Assembly (NCBI RefSeq): GCF_000813145.1 | Contig: NZ_BAZF01000021.1 | Coordinates: 1 to 64,000 of the forward strand | Length of the DNA: 64,000 bases | Direction: 5' to 3' | Source: Geobacter sp. OR-1 | GTDB lineage: Bacteria > Desulfobacterota > Desulfuromonadia > Geobacterales > DSM-12255 | The notes under the pieces: model-generated | Databases searched by the model: none | What the model saw: the letters and a program-made list of their open reading frames with translations, nothing else | What the model was told of the DNA's origin: nothing | Position numbers and translations under genes: made by a program | Part shown: positions 43,482 to 53,173 of the stretch, piece after piece | How positions within the stretch are numbered: the first letter of the stretch is position 1 | Layout: every line of letters starts with the position of its first letter

Positions 43482-44927
43482 TTGCAGCTTCGTCGCTCAA
43501 TCCGCTTTTCTTTGACACTCTGGTATGCTCTTACGCTGGCTGTGATAATGCTGGTGTTCAGCAGTTTTGTCTATCTGACCATCCGGGCAGGCATCTATAA
43601 ACAGATCGACCGTGAGTTGAACAAAATCGCGGAAGCCTTAGCCAGCCCGACCATGGAGCCCTTTCGCCGTGCGGCTCCTTCAGTGTTCGACCAGGTGCTT
43701 GAAGATTTCTTCGGAACCAAGATAAACGGTAAATATGTCCAGCTTTTGGAGGCTGACGGTACTGTGGCCGCAGCCTCCAAAAACCTCAACAATCAGCGGT
43801 TTCTGCTGTCACGCAGCACGTATCGCAAGGCCGTCGCCGGAGAGAGCATTCATGAGACCGGCCAGGTGAATGGGTTGCCGGACATGCGGATTGTTACGAT
43901 TCCGGTATTCAATGATCAAAAGCTCGTCCGGGTCGTTCAGGTTGGAGCTCCTTTCGGGGACGAGCTGGAAACTCTCGATAAACTGCTAGTTATTTTCGGT
44001 ATTTCTATTCCGCTGGGAATTCTGCTGCTCAGTGGCGGCGGATGGTTTCTTGCCGGGCAGGCCTTGCGACCGGTCGATCTGTTAACCCGCACTGCCCAGA
44101 GAATTACCGCGGAAAACCTCAGCCAGCGTCTTGAAGTATTAAATCCTGATGATGAAATCGGCCGGCTGGCCGAGACATTCAATTCGACTCTTGCTCGTCT
44201 GGAAGCGTCATTTATCCGGACCAGACGTTTCTTTGTCGATATTTCTCACGAACTTCGCACCCCTCTTACGATAATCCGCGGTGAGACCGAGGTCGGTCTC
44301 AAGTGGGCCAAAGAGCCGGACGATTTCAAGGAGATCCTTCAGAGCAATCTCGATGAAGTCAAGCGGATGTCCGACATCGTTGAGTCGCTTCTCGATCTCT
44401 CCAGGGCGGAGGAGGGGGGAGTTCATCTGGAAATGCAGGAGATCGAGCTCGGAGAATTCCTGCAGGCGCTGATCCATGATCTGAATCAGCAGCAGAAGCA
44501 CCTTGAACAGGAGAGCCGCGTCTTGTTGGAAAGTGTCGCTTCTGCCTGGATTATGGGTGATATGCGGCGGCTCCGCCAGGTATTTCTCAATCTGCTCAAT
44601 AATGCTGTCAGCTATTCTCCCGAGGGGAGTACGGTCCGGGTGGAACTGGTTGCAGAGGCCGGACGGGCCAGGGTTTCAGTTGTTGATCGCGGCACCGGGA
44701 TTCCTGCCGAGGATATCGACCATATTTTCGAACGGTTTTACCGGGTTGACCAATCTCGCAATCGTCGCGACGGTGGGGCTGGGTTGGGGCTGTCGCTCGT
44801 CAAGTCACTGACCGAAGCCCATGGAGGAAAAGTCTATGTTGAGAGTAATGTTGGCCTCGGCAGCACTTTTACGGTTGATCTACCAGCCATCCCGGCACCT
44901 GCAGAATGCCCTTTCATAGCTTCATAA
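43482..44927 (+). CDS. Sensor histidine kinase (EnvZ/Cus-type)
   Basis: This encodes 481 residues from TTG 43482, directly after the regulator stop and with AGAGGAGG upstream. It has two membrane helices (about 10-35 and 165-190) bracketing a periplasmic sensor domain of about 130 residues. A HAMP region follows (about 190-240), then HisKA with DISHELRTPLTIIRGETE, and an ATPase domain with the N box (FLNLLNNAVSYS), G1 (VVDRGTGIP) and G2 (GGAGLGLSLVK). The DegP/DegQ gene follows 72 bases later, so the pair may respond to envelope damage (inference), although that gene also has its own promoter. Confidence 0.93.
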   Translation: MQLRRSIRFSLTLWYALTLAVIMLVFSSFVYLTIRAGIYKQIDRELNKIAEALASPTMEPFRRAAPSVFDQVLEDFFGTKINGKYVQLLEADGTVAAASKNLNNQRFLLSRSTYRKAVAGESIHETGQVNGLPDMRIVTIPVFNDQKLVRVVQVGAPFGDELETLDKLLVIFGISIPLGILLLSGGGWFLAGQALRPVDLLTRTAQRITAENLSQRLEVLNPDDEIGRLAETFNSTLARLEASFIRTRRFFVDISHELRTPLTIIRGETEVGLKWAKEPDDFKEILQSNLDEVKRMSDIVESLLDLSRAEEGGVHLEMQEIELGEFLQALIHDLNQQQKHLEQESRVLLESVASAWIMGDMRRLRQVFLNLLNNAVSYSPEGSTVRVELVAEAGRARVSVVDRGTGIPAEDIDHIFERFYRVDQSRNRRDGGAGLGLSLVKSLTEAHGGKVYVESNVGLGSTFTVDLPAIPAPAECPFIAS

Positions 44928-44941
44928 TTTAATCCTTACGG

Positions 44942-44970
44942 TTGACAACCGGCTCCCTTGTAATTAGATT
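44942..44970 (+). promoter_or_regulatory. Sigma-70 promoter of the DegP/DegQ gene
   Basis: TTGACA (44942-44947), a 17-base spacer, TAGATT (44965-44970). The ATG is at 45000, leaving a short leader. Confidence 0.65.
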
Positions 44971-44999
44971 AAAGCACAAATCAGCTTCCGGAGGTGGAT

Positions 45000-46406
45000 A
45001 TGTCACGACGATTTTTCGCCAGTGTTGCTCTGTCGCTGGCGGCTGCCATTATGGCAGTATTGCCTGTGCCGAACGCAATCGCAAAACCGGTGAACCCGGA
45101 TTTTGTCGAACTTGCCAAGCGGTTGACGCCATCGGTGGTCAACATCAGTACCGCAAAGACCATCGCTTCACAGCGCCGTCTCGGGCGTCCCTTCACCAGT
45201 CCTTTTGGCTCCAGCCCCTTTGACGATTTCTTTGACCGGTTTTTCGAAGACGCTCCTCAGCGCCAGCAAAAGCAAAAAAGCCTGGGTTCCGGTTTTATCA
45301 TCAGCAAGGACGGTCTCATCCTGACCAATAATCATGTGGTGGACGGCGCGGACGAGATCAAGGTGAAACTGAACAACGGCAAAGAATACAAGGCGGAGAT
45401 CAAGGGGCGGGACCAGAAACTGGACCTTGCCCTGATCAAGATTACTGCCTCTACAGACCTGCCTGCAGCTGAGCTCGGCGAGAGTGACGCCATCGAGATC
45501 GGCGAATGGGTCATGGCCATCGGGAACCCCTTCGGACTTTCCGAAACGGTGACCGCCGGCATAGTCAGCGCCAAGGGTCGGGTTATCGGGAGTGGGCCTT
45601 ATGACGATTTCATCCAGACCGATGCCTCGATCAACCCCGGCAACTCCGGGGGACCGCTGTTCAATGTCAAGGGCGAGGTGATCGGCATAAATACGGCGAT
45701 TGTCGCCGGAGGCCAAGGGATTGGGTTTGCCATACCGATAAATCTCGCTAAATCGATTATCCCGCAGCTCAAGGACAAGGGTAAGGTAACGCGCGGATGG
45801 CTGGGTGTCCAGACCCAGGTTGTAACGCCGGAAATTGCCAAGGCTTTCGGGATGGAAGGGGAAAAAGGTGCTCTGGTAGCCGACGTCATCAAGGACACAC
45901 CGGCCGAGAAAGCCGGACTGAAGAACGGTGACATTATTACAGAAATAGACGGCAAACCGGTGCGGGAGGCTAATGAGCTTTCGCGGATCGTTGCCGCAAC
46001 CCCTCCTGGTAAGGCTGTTAAGCTGAAGCTGTTTCGCGAAGGCAAGGAAAAGGTCGTAGAGGTTTCTTTGGAGCGTCGAAAGGATGATGGCGACACGGAG
46101 GCGCCCGGTGCGGTCTCGCCTGACAAGCTCGGCATTACGGTTCAGGAGCTGAACAAGGATCTTGCCAATTCTCTCAGAATCAAAGAGGCTACCGGGGTAG
46201 TGGTCACGGATGTCAAACCGGGAGGGATTGCCGACGAAGCCGGCATTATGCGCGGTGATATCATTCTGGAGATAAACGACGTCAAGGTTCAGACCGTCCC
46301 GGATTATGAAAAGGGGATCAAAGCCACCGCCAAGGGGGGGTATCTCCGTTTCCGGCTCCGGCGTGGCGATGCTGCTTTGATAATTGTTACCAAGGTTGAG
46401 CAGTAG
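45000..46406 (+). CDS. Do-family periplasmic serine protease (DegP/DegQ)
   Basis: The start at ATG 45000 follows GGAGGTGG. It encodes 468 residues. A signal peptide (residues 1-27, ending NAIAK) precedes a trypsin-like domain with the catalytic His in TNNHVVDG, Asp in KLDLALIKI and Ser in INPGNSGGPLF. Two PDZ domains follow (about 265-360 and 375-465). The family degrades or refolds misfolded periplasmic proteins. It follows the two-component genes. Confidence 0.93.
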   Translation: MSRRFFASVALSLAAAIMAVLPVPNAIAKPVNPDFVELAKRLTPSVVNISTAKTIASQRRLGRPFTSPFGSSPFDDFFDRFFEDAPQRQQKQKSLGSGFIISKDGLILTNNHVVDGADEIKVKLNNGKEYKAEIKGRDQKLDLALIKITASTDLPAAELGESDAIEIGEWVMAIGNPFGLSETVTAGIVSAKGRVIGSGPYDDFIQTDASINPGNSGGPLFNVKGEVIGINTAIVAGGQGIGFAIPINLAKSIIPQLKDKGKVTRGWLGVQTQVVTPEIAKAFGMEGEKGALVADVIKDTPAEKAGLKNGDIITEIDGKPVREANELSRIVAATPPGKAVKLKLFREGKEKVVEVSLERRKDDGDTEAPGAVSPDKLGITVQELNKDLANSLRIKEATGVVVTDVKPGGIADEAGIMRGDIILEINDVKVQTVPDYEKGIKATAKGGYLRFRLRRGDAALIIVTKVEQ

Positions 46407-46415
46407 GAATATCTG

Positions 46416-46452
46416 CGGGGAGGCCGGCCCGGATTATGAAGCCGCCTCCCCG
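46416..46452. terminator. Hairpin between converging genes
   Basis: CGGGGAGGC (46416-46424) pairs perfectly with GCCTCCCCG (46444-46452). There is no T run on either side, so it is an imperfect rho-independent signal. It lies exactly between the 3' ends of the DegP/DegQ gene and the PHP gene. Confidence 0.5.
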
Positions 46453-46458
46453 AAACCC

Positions 46459-47172
46459 TTACCCGGACGGTTTCAGAAACCCAATTAGCCTTTCCAGGTC
46501 CGAATTAACGACCTGCGCCTCTTCTATCCCAGCTCCGGCAATTACCTCCAACGCAACCGCAAATTCGCCGACGTTCTGCGCTATATGGGCATCACTTCCG
46601 ACAATGACCGGCGTATGAAACTTGCCTATCTGTCGGGCAAGTTTCTCGCAATTGGGGCGGCTGCCGCATCTGCTGAAGGTAAACGAGGCATTGTTTATCT
46701 CCAGAGCGGTGCCGGTTAGGGAAGCTTCGCGGGCTATTGCCTCGTAATCAACCGGGAAAGCCGGATTGCCCGGATGCGAAATTGCGTGAATCCCCGGATT
46801 ATGCATAGCGTTGATCATTGCCTCAGTGTTACGGCCCGTCCCCTTGTCATCAAATCCGCAGAATTCGTGAAAGCCTGCCATGACAAAATCGAGCCTGGAT
46901 AGATAGTTTTCGGGAAGATCTATCTTGCCATCCGAATCGAGGATGTTTGCCTCGCAACCGGCAAATATTCTGACGCCGGATATTTCCCTGGGGATAAACC
47001 GCATAGCGCCAAAGTGGTATATATGGGGGCCGCCGGGCAATGCCGGTCCGTGATCGGTTACCGCCAGGGCCTGCAATCCCTTTTGTGCGGCAGATGCCGC
47101 CAGTTCGTTGATCGTTGAGTAGGCATGTCCCGAGGATATGGTGTGTGTATGCATATCGGCAATTATTTTCAT
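46459..47172 (-). CDS. PHP-domain phosphoesterase
   Basis: This encodes 237 residues. Metal-binding motifs run in order: DMHTHTISSGHAYST, VTDHGPALPGGPH, GCEANILD, AGFHEF, AISHPGNP and VGSDAHI. This matches the YcdX-type stand-alone PHP enzymes that hydrolyse phosphate esters with three metal ions. The substrate is unknown. No clear RBS. It converges with the DegP/DegQ gene. Confidence 0.88.
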   Translation of the reverse strand: MKIIADMHTHTISSGHAYSTINELAASAAQKGLQALAVTDHGPALPGGPHIYHFGAMRFIPREISGVRIFAGCEANILDSDGKIDLPENYLSRLDFVMAGFHEFCGFDDKGTGRNTEAMINAMHNPGIHAISHPGNPAFPVDYEAIAREASLTGTALEINNASFTFSRCGSRPNCEKLARQIGKFHTPVIVGSDAHIAQNVGEFAVALEVIAGAGIEEAQVVNSDLERLIGFLKPSG

Positions 47173-47341
47173 GAAGAGACTATTTCACATTAATACTTTG
47201 GTTGTCAATGGATACGGCTCGCTTGTCATCGTCCGGTGTGCAGGTACAATATTATGGCGGTTTAGGCGTCAGTCTGATTGTTCGTGATGCCGGAACTATC
47301 TGCTCACTCAGAGAAATCTTATTGATCGGGAGGTAGCCTGG

Positions 47342-48826
47342 ATGCAGGTCAAAGTTATTACTGCGGACCCCCTCAAGTTTGTTACACCGGCGTTGGTAGT
47401 CGGGTGTTTCGAGGATGTTGACGGGACCGATCTTCTGGAGCGCCTCGACAGGGGGTTGAATGGGGTTCTTTCCTTTCTGCGACAGCAGAAGGAGTTTTCC
47501 GGAGAGCTAAACAAGGTGAAAGAGTTGAACACCCTGGGGCAGATGCCTGCCGAGAGGGTGGTTCTGGTTGGACTTGGCAAGAGGAGGGAGTTGACCGCTG
47601 AACGGGTTCGGCAGTCCGCGGGCACAGCCTCCAGAACACTGAATCAGCTCGGCGTTTCGAGTTGCCTTGCGACGCTGCCGCAAATTGAAGGTGGTGACAG
47701 ATTCGCAGGTGCCGTTGTCGAGGGGATGATGCTCGGTTCCTATCGGTTCGATGTCTATAGAACAGAGCCGAAAGAGCGCGCCTGTCTAGCGGAGCTGAAT
47801 CTCGCGGCCGAAACGAAAAGGGAAGCAAAGGCGATGGCGCTGGCATCATCGGAGAGCCGCATAATATGCGATGCGGTCCGAATGGCCCGCGACCTTGTGT
47901 CGCATCCGGGAAATCACGCCACACCGGCCTTTTTGGCTGAACAGGCTCTGGCTATTGCCGCTCGCCAGGGGTTTGCCTGCCACGTGCTGGATGCCAAAGA
48001 AATCGAAAATCTGGGTATGAACGGCTTATTGTTCGTTGGCAAAGGGTCGGCTCAGCCGCCCAGGTTCATAATAATGGAGTACCATGGCAGGAGGCAGGAC
48101 GGCAAGCCGGTAGTCATAGTTGGCAAAGGGATAACATTCGATTCCGGCGGGATTTCCCTCAAGCCTCGCGAAGGGATGGAGCGGATGAAGGATGACATGT
48201 CCGGTGCCGCAGCGGTATTCGGTGTCATGAAAGCGGCCGCCGCTCTTAAAATCCCGGTCAACCTTGTCGGGCTGGTTCCGGCTGCGGAAAACATGCCCGA
48301 TGGCGGGGCATACAAGCCTGGGGACGTGGTCAGGACAATGTCTGGAAAGACCGTTGAGATAAACAATACCGATGCCGAAGGACGAATGGTTCTTTGTGAT
48401 GCTCTTCATTATGCTCAGCGTTACCGGCCATCGGCTCTGATCGATCTCGCGACCCTTACCGGCGCTTGCCTGGTAGCCCTCGGAACCGAGGCTTCAGGGC
48501 TTATGGGCAATGACGACGGGCTGAAAAGGGCCTTGAAAAAGGCAGGGGAAGCGACCGGCGAACGGGTGTGGGAACTGCCGCTTTGGGACGAGTATGGTGA
48601 AGCAATGAAGAGCGATATCGCTGACCTGAAAAATGCCGGAGGCCCGCATGCCGGAACTGTTACCGCTGCGTGGTTCCTCAGGCAGTTCGTCGGCAAGGCG
48701 AAATGGGCGCATCTGGATATTGCCGGCACTGCCTGGGAAGAGAAAGGGAGAAATTACCTGCCGAAAGGGGCGACGGGGGTCGGTGTGCGGCTGCTGGTGG
48801 ACTATCTGAGGGGAATTGCCGGATAG
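47342..48826 (+). CDS. pepA: Leucyl aminopeptidase (M17)
   Basis: This encodes 494 residues. The M17 signature NTDAEGRMVLCDAL, the metal-site region GKGITFDSGGISLKP, and KDDMSGAAAVFG are present in the C-terminal catalytic domain; the N-terminal 160 residues are the usual regulatory domain. It removes N-terminal residues from peptides in the cytoplasm and some homologues also bind DNA. The start follows GGGAGG. A strong bidirectional terminator follows. Confidence 0.95.
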   Translation: MQVKVITADPLKFVTPALVVGCFEDVDGTDLLERLDRGLNGVLSFLRQQKEFSGELNKVKELNTLGQMPAERVVLVGLGKRRELTAERVRQSAGTASRTLNQLGVSSCLATLPQIEGGDRFAGAVVEGMMLGSYRFDVYRTEPKERACLAELNLAAETKREAKAMALASSESRIICDAVRMARDLVSHPGNHATPAFLAEQALAIAARQGFACHVLDAKEIENLGMNGLLFVGKGSAQPPRFIIMEYHGRRQDGKPVVIVGKGITFDSGGISLKPREGMERMKDDMSGAAAVFGVMKAAAALKIPVNLVGLVPAAENMPDGGAYKPGDVVRTMSGKTVEINNTDAEGRMVLCDALHYAQRYRPSALIDLATLTGACLVALGTEASGLMGNDDGLKRALKKAGEATGERVWELPLWDEYGEAMKSDIADLKNAGGPHAGTVTAAWFLRQFVGKAKWAHLDIAGTAWEEKGRNYLPKGATGVGVRLLVDYLRGIAG

Positions 48827-48846
48827 ATTGCATCAAGGTCCGAATG

Positions 48847-48886
48847 AAAAGAGGGTGTGCCATCAACTGACACACCCTCTTTTATT
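48847..48886. terminator. Bidirectional terminator between pepA and atpE
   Basis: AAAAGAGGGTGTG (48847-48859) pairs with CACACCCTCTTTT (48871-48883): a perfect 13-bp stem with an 11-base loop and T runs on both strands. It can end both pepA and the converging atp transcript. Confidence 0.9.
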
Positions 48887-48906
48887 GTTTGCCGGAAAAT
48901 GCGGAA

Positions 48907-49191
48907 TTACTTCACAACTGCAGCTGCAGTCTCAGCCAGCTTGGTTGCGATTTCCTTGTAGGGGTTTGCGTAGAGGATGATCAGACAGACAACCAGAGCA
49001 TAGATTGCGAGAGACTCGATCATGGCGAGACCGATCATCATGGTGGTGAGGATCTTGCCCGAAGCGCCCGGATTACGGGAAACGCCTTCAACTGCGCGGC
49101 TAACTGCCATACCCTGGCCGATGCCGGTTCCTACTGTTCCAAGTGCCATACCGATACCGGCGGCCAGAACGCACATGGTGAAAAAGCTCAT
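48907..49191 (-). CDS. atpE: ATP synthase F0 subunit c
   Basis: This encodes 94 residues with two membrane helices joined by the polar loop SRNPGASGK. The ion-binding carboxylate is Glu59 in MIESLAIYAL. Gln26, Glu59, Ser60 and Tyr64 line up with the Na+ ligands Gln32, Glu65, Ser66 and Tyr70 of the Ilyobacter c subunit (constant offset of 6), although Thr67 is replaced by Leu61. So the ring may bind Na+, or be a proton ring with an ancestral site. Strong RBS (AGGAGG). It is the last gene of the minus-strand atp operon. Confidence 0.96.
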   Translation of the reverse strand: MSFFTMCVLAAGIGMALGTVGTGIGQGMAVSRAVEGVSRNPGASGKILTTMMIGLAMIESLAIYALVVCLIILYANPYKEIATKLAETAAAVVK

Positions 49192-49257
49192 TGTACTACC
49201 TCCTCGTTTGTTGTTTGTATCCTAAATTGTATAGGATGTTGAAATCAATATAAGTAG

Positions 49258-49947
49258 TTAATGGGCGTGCTCAAGAGATCCTTGAATATAGATCATTGCC
49301 AGCAGCATAAATACGAATGCCTGAATGAAAGATACCAGAACGCCCATTAGCATCATCGGCATCGGTACGATGAACGGCGCCAGTCCGAAAAAGATCATCA
49401 GCACCAGTTCGTGGCCGTTCATGTTGCCGAAAAGACGGAGCGTCAGCGATACTACCCTTGAGAGGTGCCCGATAACTTCGATGAAGAACATCATCGGTGC
49501 GAGCCAGATGATCGGCCCCATGAAATGCTTTACATAGGCTGCGCCATGGTGCTTGATCCCCACTACATGGGTCATTACAAAGACAATAACTGCACAGGCG
49601 GCAGTGGTGTTTATGTTGGCAGTTGGCGGGAAAAAGCCGGGAACCAGGCCAATCAGGTTTGAAACCAGAATGAATATAGCCAGCGTCGCTATCAGGGGGA
49701 AGAACGGCTTGCCGTGCTCACCCATGGTCTCGACCAGCATGTTCTCTATGCCGCCGATAATCACTTCCATGAAGTTCTGAAGTCCACTTGGCACGCTCTT
49801 CAGGCTGCTCGTGGCAAGTTTGGATACTATCAGAAGAAGTATCATGATCAGCCAGGTATAGGCAATCGCATCTGCTGAACCGGCTGAAATGTGAAGCGGT
49901 GCCAGAAGCTCTCTGAAAAACTGCAGGAAAAGTAACGGGTGAACCAT
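49258..49947 (-). CDS. atpB: ATP synthase F0 subunit a
   Basis: This encodes 229 residues, six or so membrane segments. The essential arginine is in [18 protein letters not shown]. It forms the ion channel against the c ring. It precedes atpE by 66 bases. The b, delta and F1 subunit genes are not in this window, so the F0 a/c genes are separated from the rest, as in other Geobacter-type genomes. Confidence 0.96.
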   Translation of the reverse strand: MVHPLLFLQFFRELLAPLHISAGSADAIAYTWLIMILLLIVSKLATSSLKSVPSGLQNFMEVIIGGIENMLVETMGEHGKPFFPLIATLAIFILVSNLIGLVPGFFPPTANINTTAACAVIVFVMTHVVGIKHHGAAYVKHFMGPIIWLAPMMFFIEVIGHLSRVVSLTLRLFGNMNGHELVLMIFFGLAPFIVPMPMMLMGVLVSFIQAFVFMLLAMIYIQGSLEHAH

Positions 49948-49951
49948 AAAA

Positions 49952-50338
49952 TTAACCTCCCATATGGAGTAGTCTGTACAATGTCATGAGCACGATGCCG
50001 ATTACGAGCACCGAAAGTCCGACGAGTAGGCCGGGTATGCTTATGTTCGCCTTTACGATCAGCGCCCAGATGATGAATCCGAGAGCGGAAAGTCGAAGAA
50101 TATATCGTACGTTTGCTGACCTTGTCGCCTGACCGGCAGGCATTTGCATTATCTTCTGGAGTGCAATTCGCAGCCAGAAAAAATTGAGAAGAGCAAGGCA
50201 GCCGCCGGCTGCAACCCCGATTGCGAATCTGCCGGAAACCATCAGCCAGCCCATGACGGTCATTATCACCACGAGACAGGCACAGCCTATTACCAGCACG
50301 GTTATCAGGTTGTCGTCATTTATCCGTGCCGTTCCCAT
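49952..50338 (-). CDS. atpI: ATP synthase subunit I-like protein
   Basis: This encodes 128 residues with four membrane segments, the pattern of AtpI/ATP-synthase-I proteins that help c-ring assembly or Mg2+ supply. It lies 4 bases from atpB and overlaps the gene before it by 23 bases. Assignment rests on topology and position. Confidence 0.8.
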   Translation of the reverse strand: MGTARINDDNLITVLVIGCACLVVIMTVMGWLMVSGRFAIGVAAGGCLALLNFFWLRIALQKIMQMPAGQATRSANVRYILRLSALGFIIWALIVKANISIPGLLVGLSVLVIGIVLMTLYRLLHMGG

Positions 50339-50555
50339 TTCTATGGATCTCCCTGCTGGTTATAATATAAATGTTGCGGAAACCGGCAGCGATCCCGAAA
50401 AAAAGAAAGATGTAAAAGAACCAAGGAGCCGTTCCCAGCCATTCGTCAAGTTTAAGCCCGCACCAGACCCCAATCGCTATTGCTACAACGACCGAGATTC
50501 CCATACTGGAAACCAGCCCGAGTGCCCGGAAGAGATCCTTTTTTTCACTTTTCAT
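50316..50555 (-). CDS. atpZ: AtpZ/F0F1-ATPase gene1-like small membrane protein
   Basis: This encodes 79 residues with two membrane segments (GISVVVAIAIGVWCGLKLDEWL and WFFYIFLFFGIAAGFRNIY). The KLDEWLGTAPWF motif is typical of the AtpZ family found at the head of atp operons. It overlaps atpI in another frame. Confidence 0.82.
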   Translation of the reverse strand: MKSEKKDLFRALGLVSSMGISVVVAIAIGVWCGLKLDEWLGTAPWFFYIFLFFGIAAGFRNIYIITSREIHRNGNGTDK

Positions 50556-50583
50556 GTCTGAATGGCCTGCAGCAAAACAAGGC

Positions 50584-50613
50584 TGTTTAGCACAAGAGCG
50601 TGGCCGCTGTCAA
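50584..50613 (-). promoter_or_regulatory. Sigma-70 promoter of the atpZ-atpI-atpB-atpE operon
   Basis: On the minus strand, TTGACA (50608-50613), an 18-base spacer, TAAACA (50584-50589), 28 bases before the atpZ start. Confidence 0.6.
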
Positions 50614-50645
50614 CAATTTATGACAGTGCGTTGCCGCTTCAGGCA

Positions 50646-51929
50646 CTACAGAGCTTTGAAACTTTTTGCTGCCGCAGCGATTGTCCGATCTAAATCGTCC
50701 TGACTGTGGGCAATGGAGACAAAAGCGGTTTCGAATTGAGACGGAGCCAGGTATACACCCTCTTCAAGCATCAAACGAAAGTACTTTGCAAAGGCCGCTG
50801 TGTCGCAGGTTGACGCGCTGTCCCAGTCGTGAACTTCATTTTTATTGAAAAAAGCGCAGATCATGCTGCCGACGCGGGTCGAGTAAATAGGATAGCCGGC
50901 ATCTTTGGCGGCCTTGGCAATTCCAGCGGACAGGTAGCTGCTTTTGTCGTCGAGCTCTTGGTAGAAACCGGGGCGTTGAAGAAGTTTCAGTGTTTCGATG
51001 CCGGCAGTCATGGCAAGGGGATTGCCGGAAAGTGTCCCTGCCTGGTATACACCTCCCGATGGGGAAAGCAGGGACATTATTTCTTTCTTGCCGCCAAACG
51101 CTCCAACCGGCAGGCCACCGCCGATAATCTTGCCGAGAGTGGTCATGTCAGGGGTGACGCCGTATACTTGCTGCGCGCCGCCATAGGCAACCCGGAAGCC
51201 GCTCATTACCTCATCGAAAATAAGAACTATTCCTTCGTCAGTGCAAAGCTTGCGCAGCGCTTCAAGAAACCCTTCGCGGGGTGGGACCGTTCCCATGTTA
51301 CCTGCAATCGGTTCGATAATAATGCATGCTACCTGTCCCTTGTTCTCTGCAACCAGCGTGCGCACCGATTCTATGTCGTTGAAACGTGCGGTAAGCGTGT
51401 GCTTTGCAAAGTCGGCAGGAACGCCAGGCGAATCAGGCACGCCAAAAGTTGCGGCCCCTGACCCTGCCTTGACCAGCAGTGCATCGGAATGTCCATGATA
51501 GCATCCGGAAAACTTGAGGATCTTGTCGCGGCTGGTGTAGCCTCTGGCCAGGCGAATGGCGCTCATGGTCGCTTCGGTACCGGAACTCACCATTCGGACC
51601 ATTTCGATCGAGGGCACAGCCTTGATGACCATTTCCGCGAGTGTTACTTCAAGTTCGGTCGGGGCGCCGAAACTGCAGCCATTATCCATGGTCTGCTTGA
51701 CCGCTGCTACGACTTGCGGGTGGCAATGGCCTAGAATCATTGGGCCCCAGGAACCGACATAATCTATATAAGTATTGTCGTCTTCGTCGATTATCTGTGA
51801 GCCGGACGCCCGTTTTATGAAGAGGGGGTCTGCTCCCACCGATCTGAATGCGCGGACAGGGCTGTTGACGCCGCCGGGTATTGAATTTTGGGCTTGTTTG
51901 AACAGGCAAACTGAGCGGCTGTTTTGCAT
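50646..51929 (-). CDS. hemL: Glutamate-1-semialdehyde 2,1-aminomutase
   Basis: This encodes 427 residues. The PLP-binding lysine is in [18 protein letters not shown]; also seen are [15 protein letters not shown] near the start, [15 protein letters not shown] and [10 protein letters not shown]. It makes 5-aminolevulinate for heme synthesis. RBS GAGG. It has its own promoter and is transcribed away from nuo. Confidence 0.96.
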   Translation of the reverse strand: MQNSRSVCLFKQAQNSIPGGVNSPVRAFRSVGADPLFIKRASGSQIIDEDDNTYIDYVGSWGPMILGHCHPQVVAAVKQTMDNGCSFGAPTELEVTLAEMVIKAVPSIEMVRMVSSGTEATMSAIRLARGYTSRDKILKFSGCYHGHSDALLVKAGSGAATFGVPDSPGVPADFAKHTLTARFNDIESVRTLVAENKGQVACIIIEPIAGNMGTVPPREGFLEALRKLCTDEGIVLIFDEVMSGFRVAYGGAQQVYGVTPDMTTLGKIIGGGLPVGAFGGKKEIMSLLSPSGGVYQAGTLSGNPLAMTAGIETLKLLQRPGFYQELDDKSSYLSAGIAKAAKDAGYPIYSTRVGSMICAFFNKNEVHDWDSASTCDTAAFAKYFRLMLEEGVYLAPSQFETAFVSIAHSQDDLDRTIAAAAKSFKAL

Positions 51930-51974
51930 GTGCTTATACCTCGTTGATGAGATTTACTTAGAAATGAAGATATT

Positions 51975-52003
51975 TTTATACCTACAAGGCTCTTGGGTGT
52001 CAA
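51975..52003 (-). promoter_or_regulatory. Sigma-70 promoter of hemL
   Basis: On the minus strand, TTGACA (51998-52003), a 17-base spacer, TATAAA (51975-51980), 45 bases before the hemL start. Near-consensus. Confidence 0.75.
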
Positions 52004-52097
52004 GGTGTAACTAGCCGAGATTCAATTGCTTGAGGGAAGCGGGTTTTGATGTGAAAAATAATGGCGCTGAGAGGGAGATGATTAAAGCTTTTTTTTC

Positions 52098-52126
52098 TTG
52101 ACACTGCCTAAGAAATGAAATAAGTT
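52098..52126 (+). promoter_or_regulatory. Sigma-70 promoter of the nuo operon
   Basis: TTGACA (52098-52103), a 17-base spacer, TAAGTT (52121-52126). The nuoA start is at 52283, so the leader is about 150 bases; no riboswitch or known RNA motif is recognised in it. Confidence 0.65.
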
Positions 52127-52282
52127 CCCGTTCGGTCAAGTGTATACAGTATGCGTTTAAATGTTGTATTAATGTAACAATTTTACTAATGAAATTAATG
52201 GCTTAAACAGAGAGTCCTGAAGCAGAATAGAAGTATGGAAGCAATGGCTTCAGGGCATATATCAGAGTGGAGGAAGTTGCAT

Positions 52283-52639
52283 ATGTTAGGTGCATACCTG
52301 CCCATTATCTTTTTGGTAGTAATTGCGGCGGTGTTCGGATTCGCTTCCCTGTGCTTTTCGTCGCTTATCGGACAGAAGAAGCCGTCGGAAGTCAAGCTGG
52401 CACCGTACGAATGCGGATGCGAACCGGTCGGGTCGGCTCGCGAGCGTTTTTCTGTAAAGTTTTACATTATTGCCATGTTGTTCATTCTGTTTGATATTGA
52501 AGCAGTGTTTCTGTATCCCTGGGCAATCATTTATAAGAAGTTGGGAATGTTCGGAGTGATGGAGATGGCAGTCTTTATTGTCATTCTCTTTGTCGGTTAT
52601 ATTTATGTCTGGAAAAAAGGAGCACTGGAATGGGAGTAG
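52283..52639 (+). CDS. nuoA: NADH dehydrogenase subunit A
   Basis: The start at ATG 52283 follows GGAGGA. It encodes 118 residues with three membrane helices and the family motif [11 protein letters not shown] followed by [15 protein letters not shown]. It is part of the membrane arm of complex I and overlaps nuoB by 10 bases. Confidence 0.95.
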   Translation: MLGAYLPIIFLVVIAAVFGFASLCFSSLIGQKKPSEVKLAPYECGCEPVGSARERFSVKFYIIAMLFILFDIEAVFLYPWAIIYKKLGMFGVMEMAVFIVILFVGYIYVWKKGALEWE

Positions 52640-53142
52640 ATCAGCCGTTGGGAGACAACTTCATTACAACGTCCCTGGATGGCCTCGTCAACTGGGCGAG
52701 GAAGTCCTCCATCTGGCCGATGACCTTCGGCCTTGCCTGTTGTGCTATTGAGATGATGGCAACCGGTGCGTCCCATAACGACTTGGACCGTTTCGGTATT
52801 ATCTTCCGCGCCTCGCCTCGCCAGGCAGACTGTATTATTATTGCCGGCACTGTAACGAAAAAGATGGCCCCGGTCATTCAGACCGTATATGAGCAGATGC
52901 CGGAGCCGAAATGGGTTGTTGCGATGGGTGCCTGTGCCTGCTCGGGCGGTGTTTTTGATACCTACAGTGTTGTGCAGGGAGTGGATAATTTTCTCCCGGT
53001 AGATGTCTATATTCCTGGTTGTCCGCCTCGGCCTGAGGCGCTGCTTTATGGTCTGATGAAACTGCAGGACAAGATAATGAAAGATAAGAACTCTTTCGGT
53101 TCAACCATCGGCCTTGGCGAGCGCATAGAGTCTGCGGCGTAG
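52630..53142 (+). CDS. nuoB: NADH dehydrogenase subunit B
   Basis: This encodes 170 residues. Ligands of the N2 [4Fe-4S] cluster are visible in [21 protein letters not shown] and [11 protein letters not shown]. It passes electrons to quinone at the arm junction. Confidence 0.97.
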   Translation: MGVDQPLGDNFITTSLDGLVNWARKSSIWPMTFGLACCAIEMMATGASHNDLDRFGIIFRASPRQADCIIIAGTVTKKMAPVIQTVYEQMPEPKWVVAMGACACSGGVFDTYSVVQGVDNFLPVDVYIPGCPPRPEALLYGLMKLQDKIMKDKNSFGSTIGLGERIESAA

Positions 53143-53173
53143 CGAACTTTCAAATTAAGGGGAACTAACGGTT

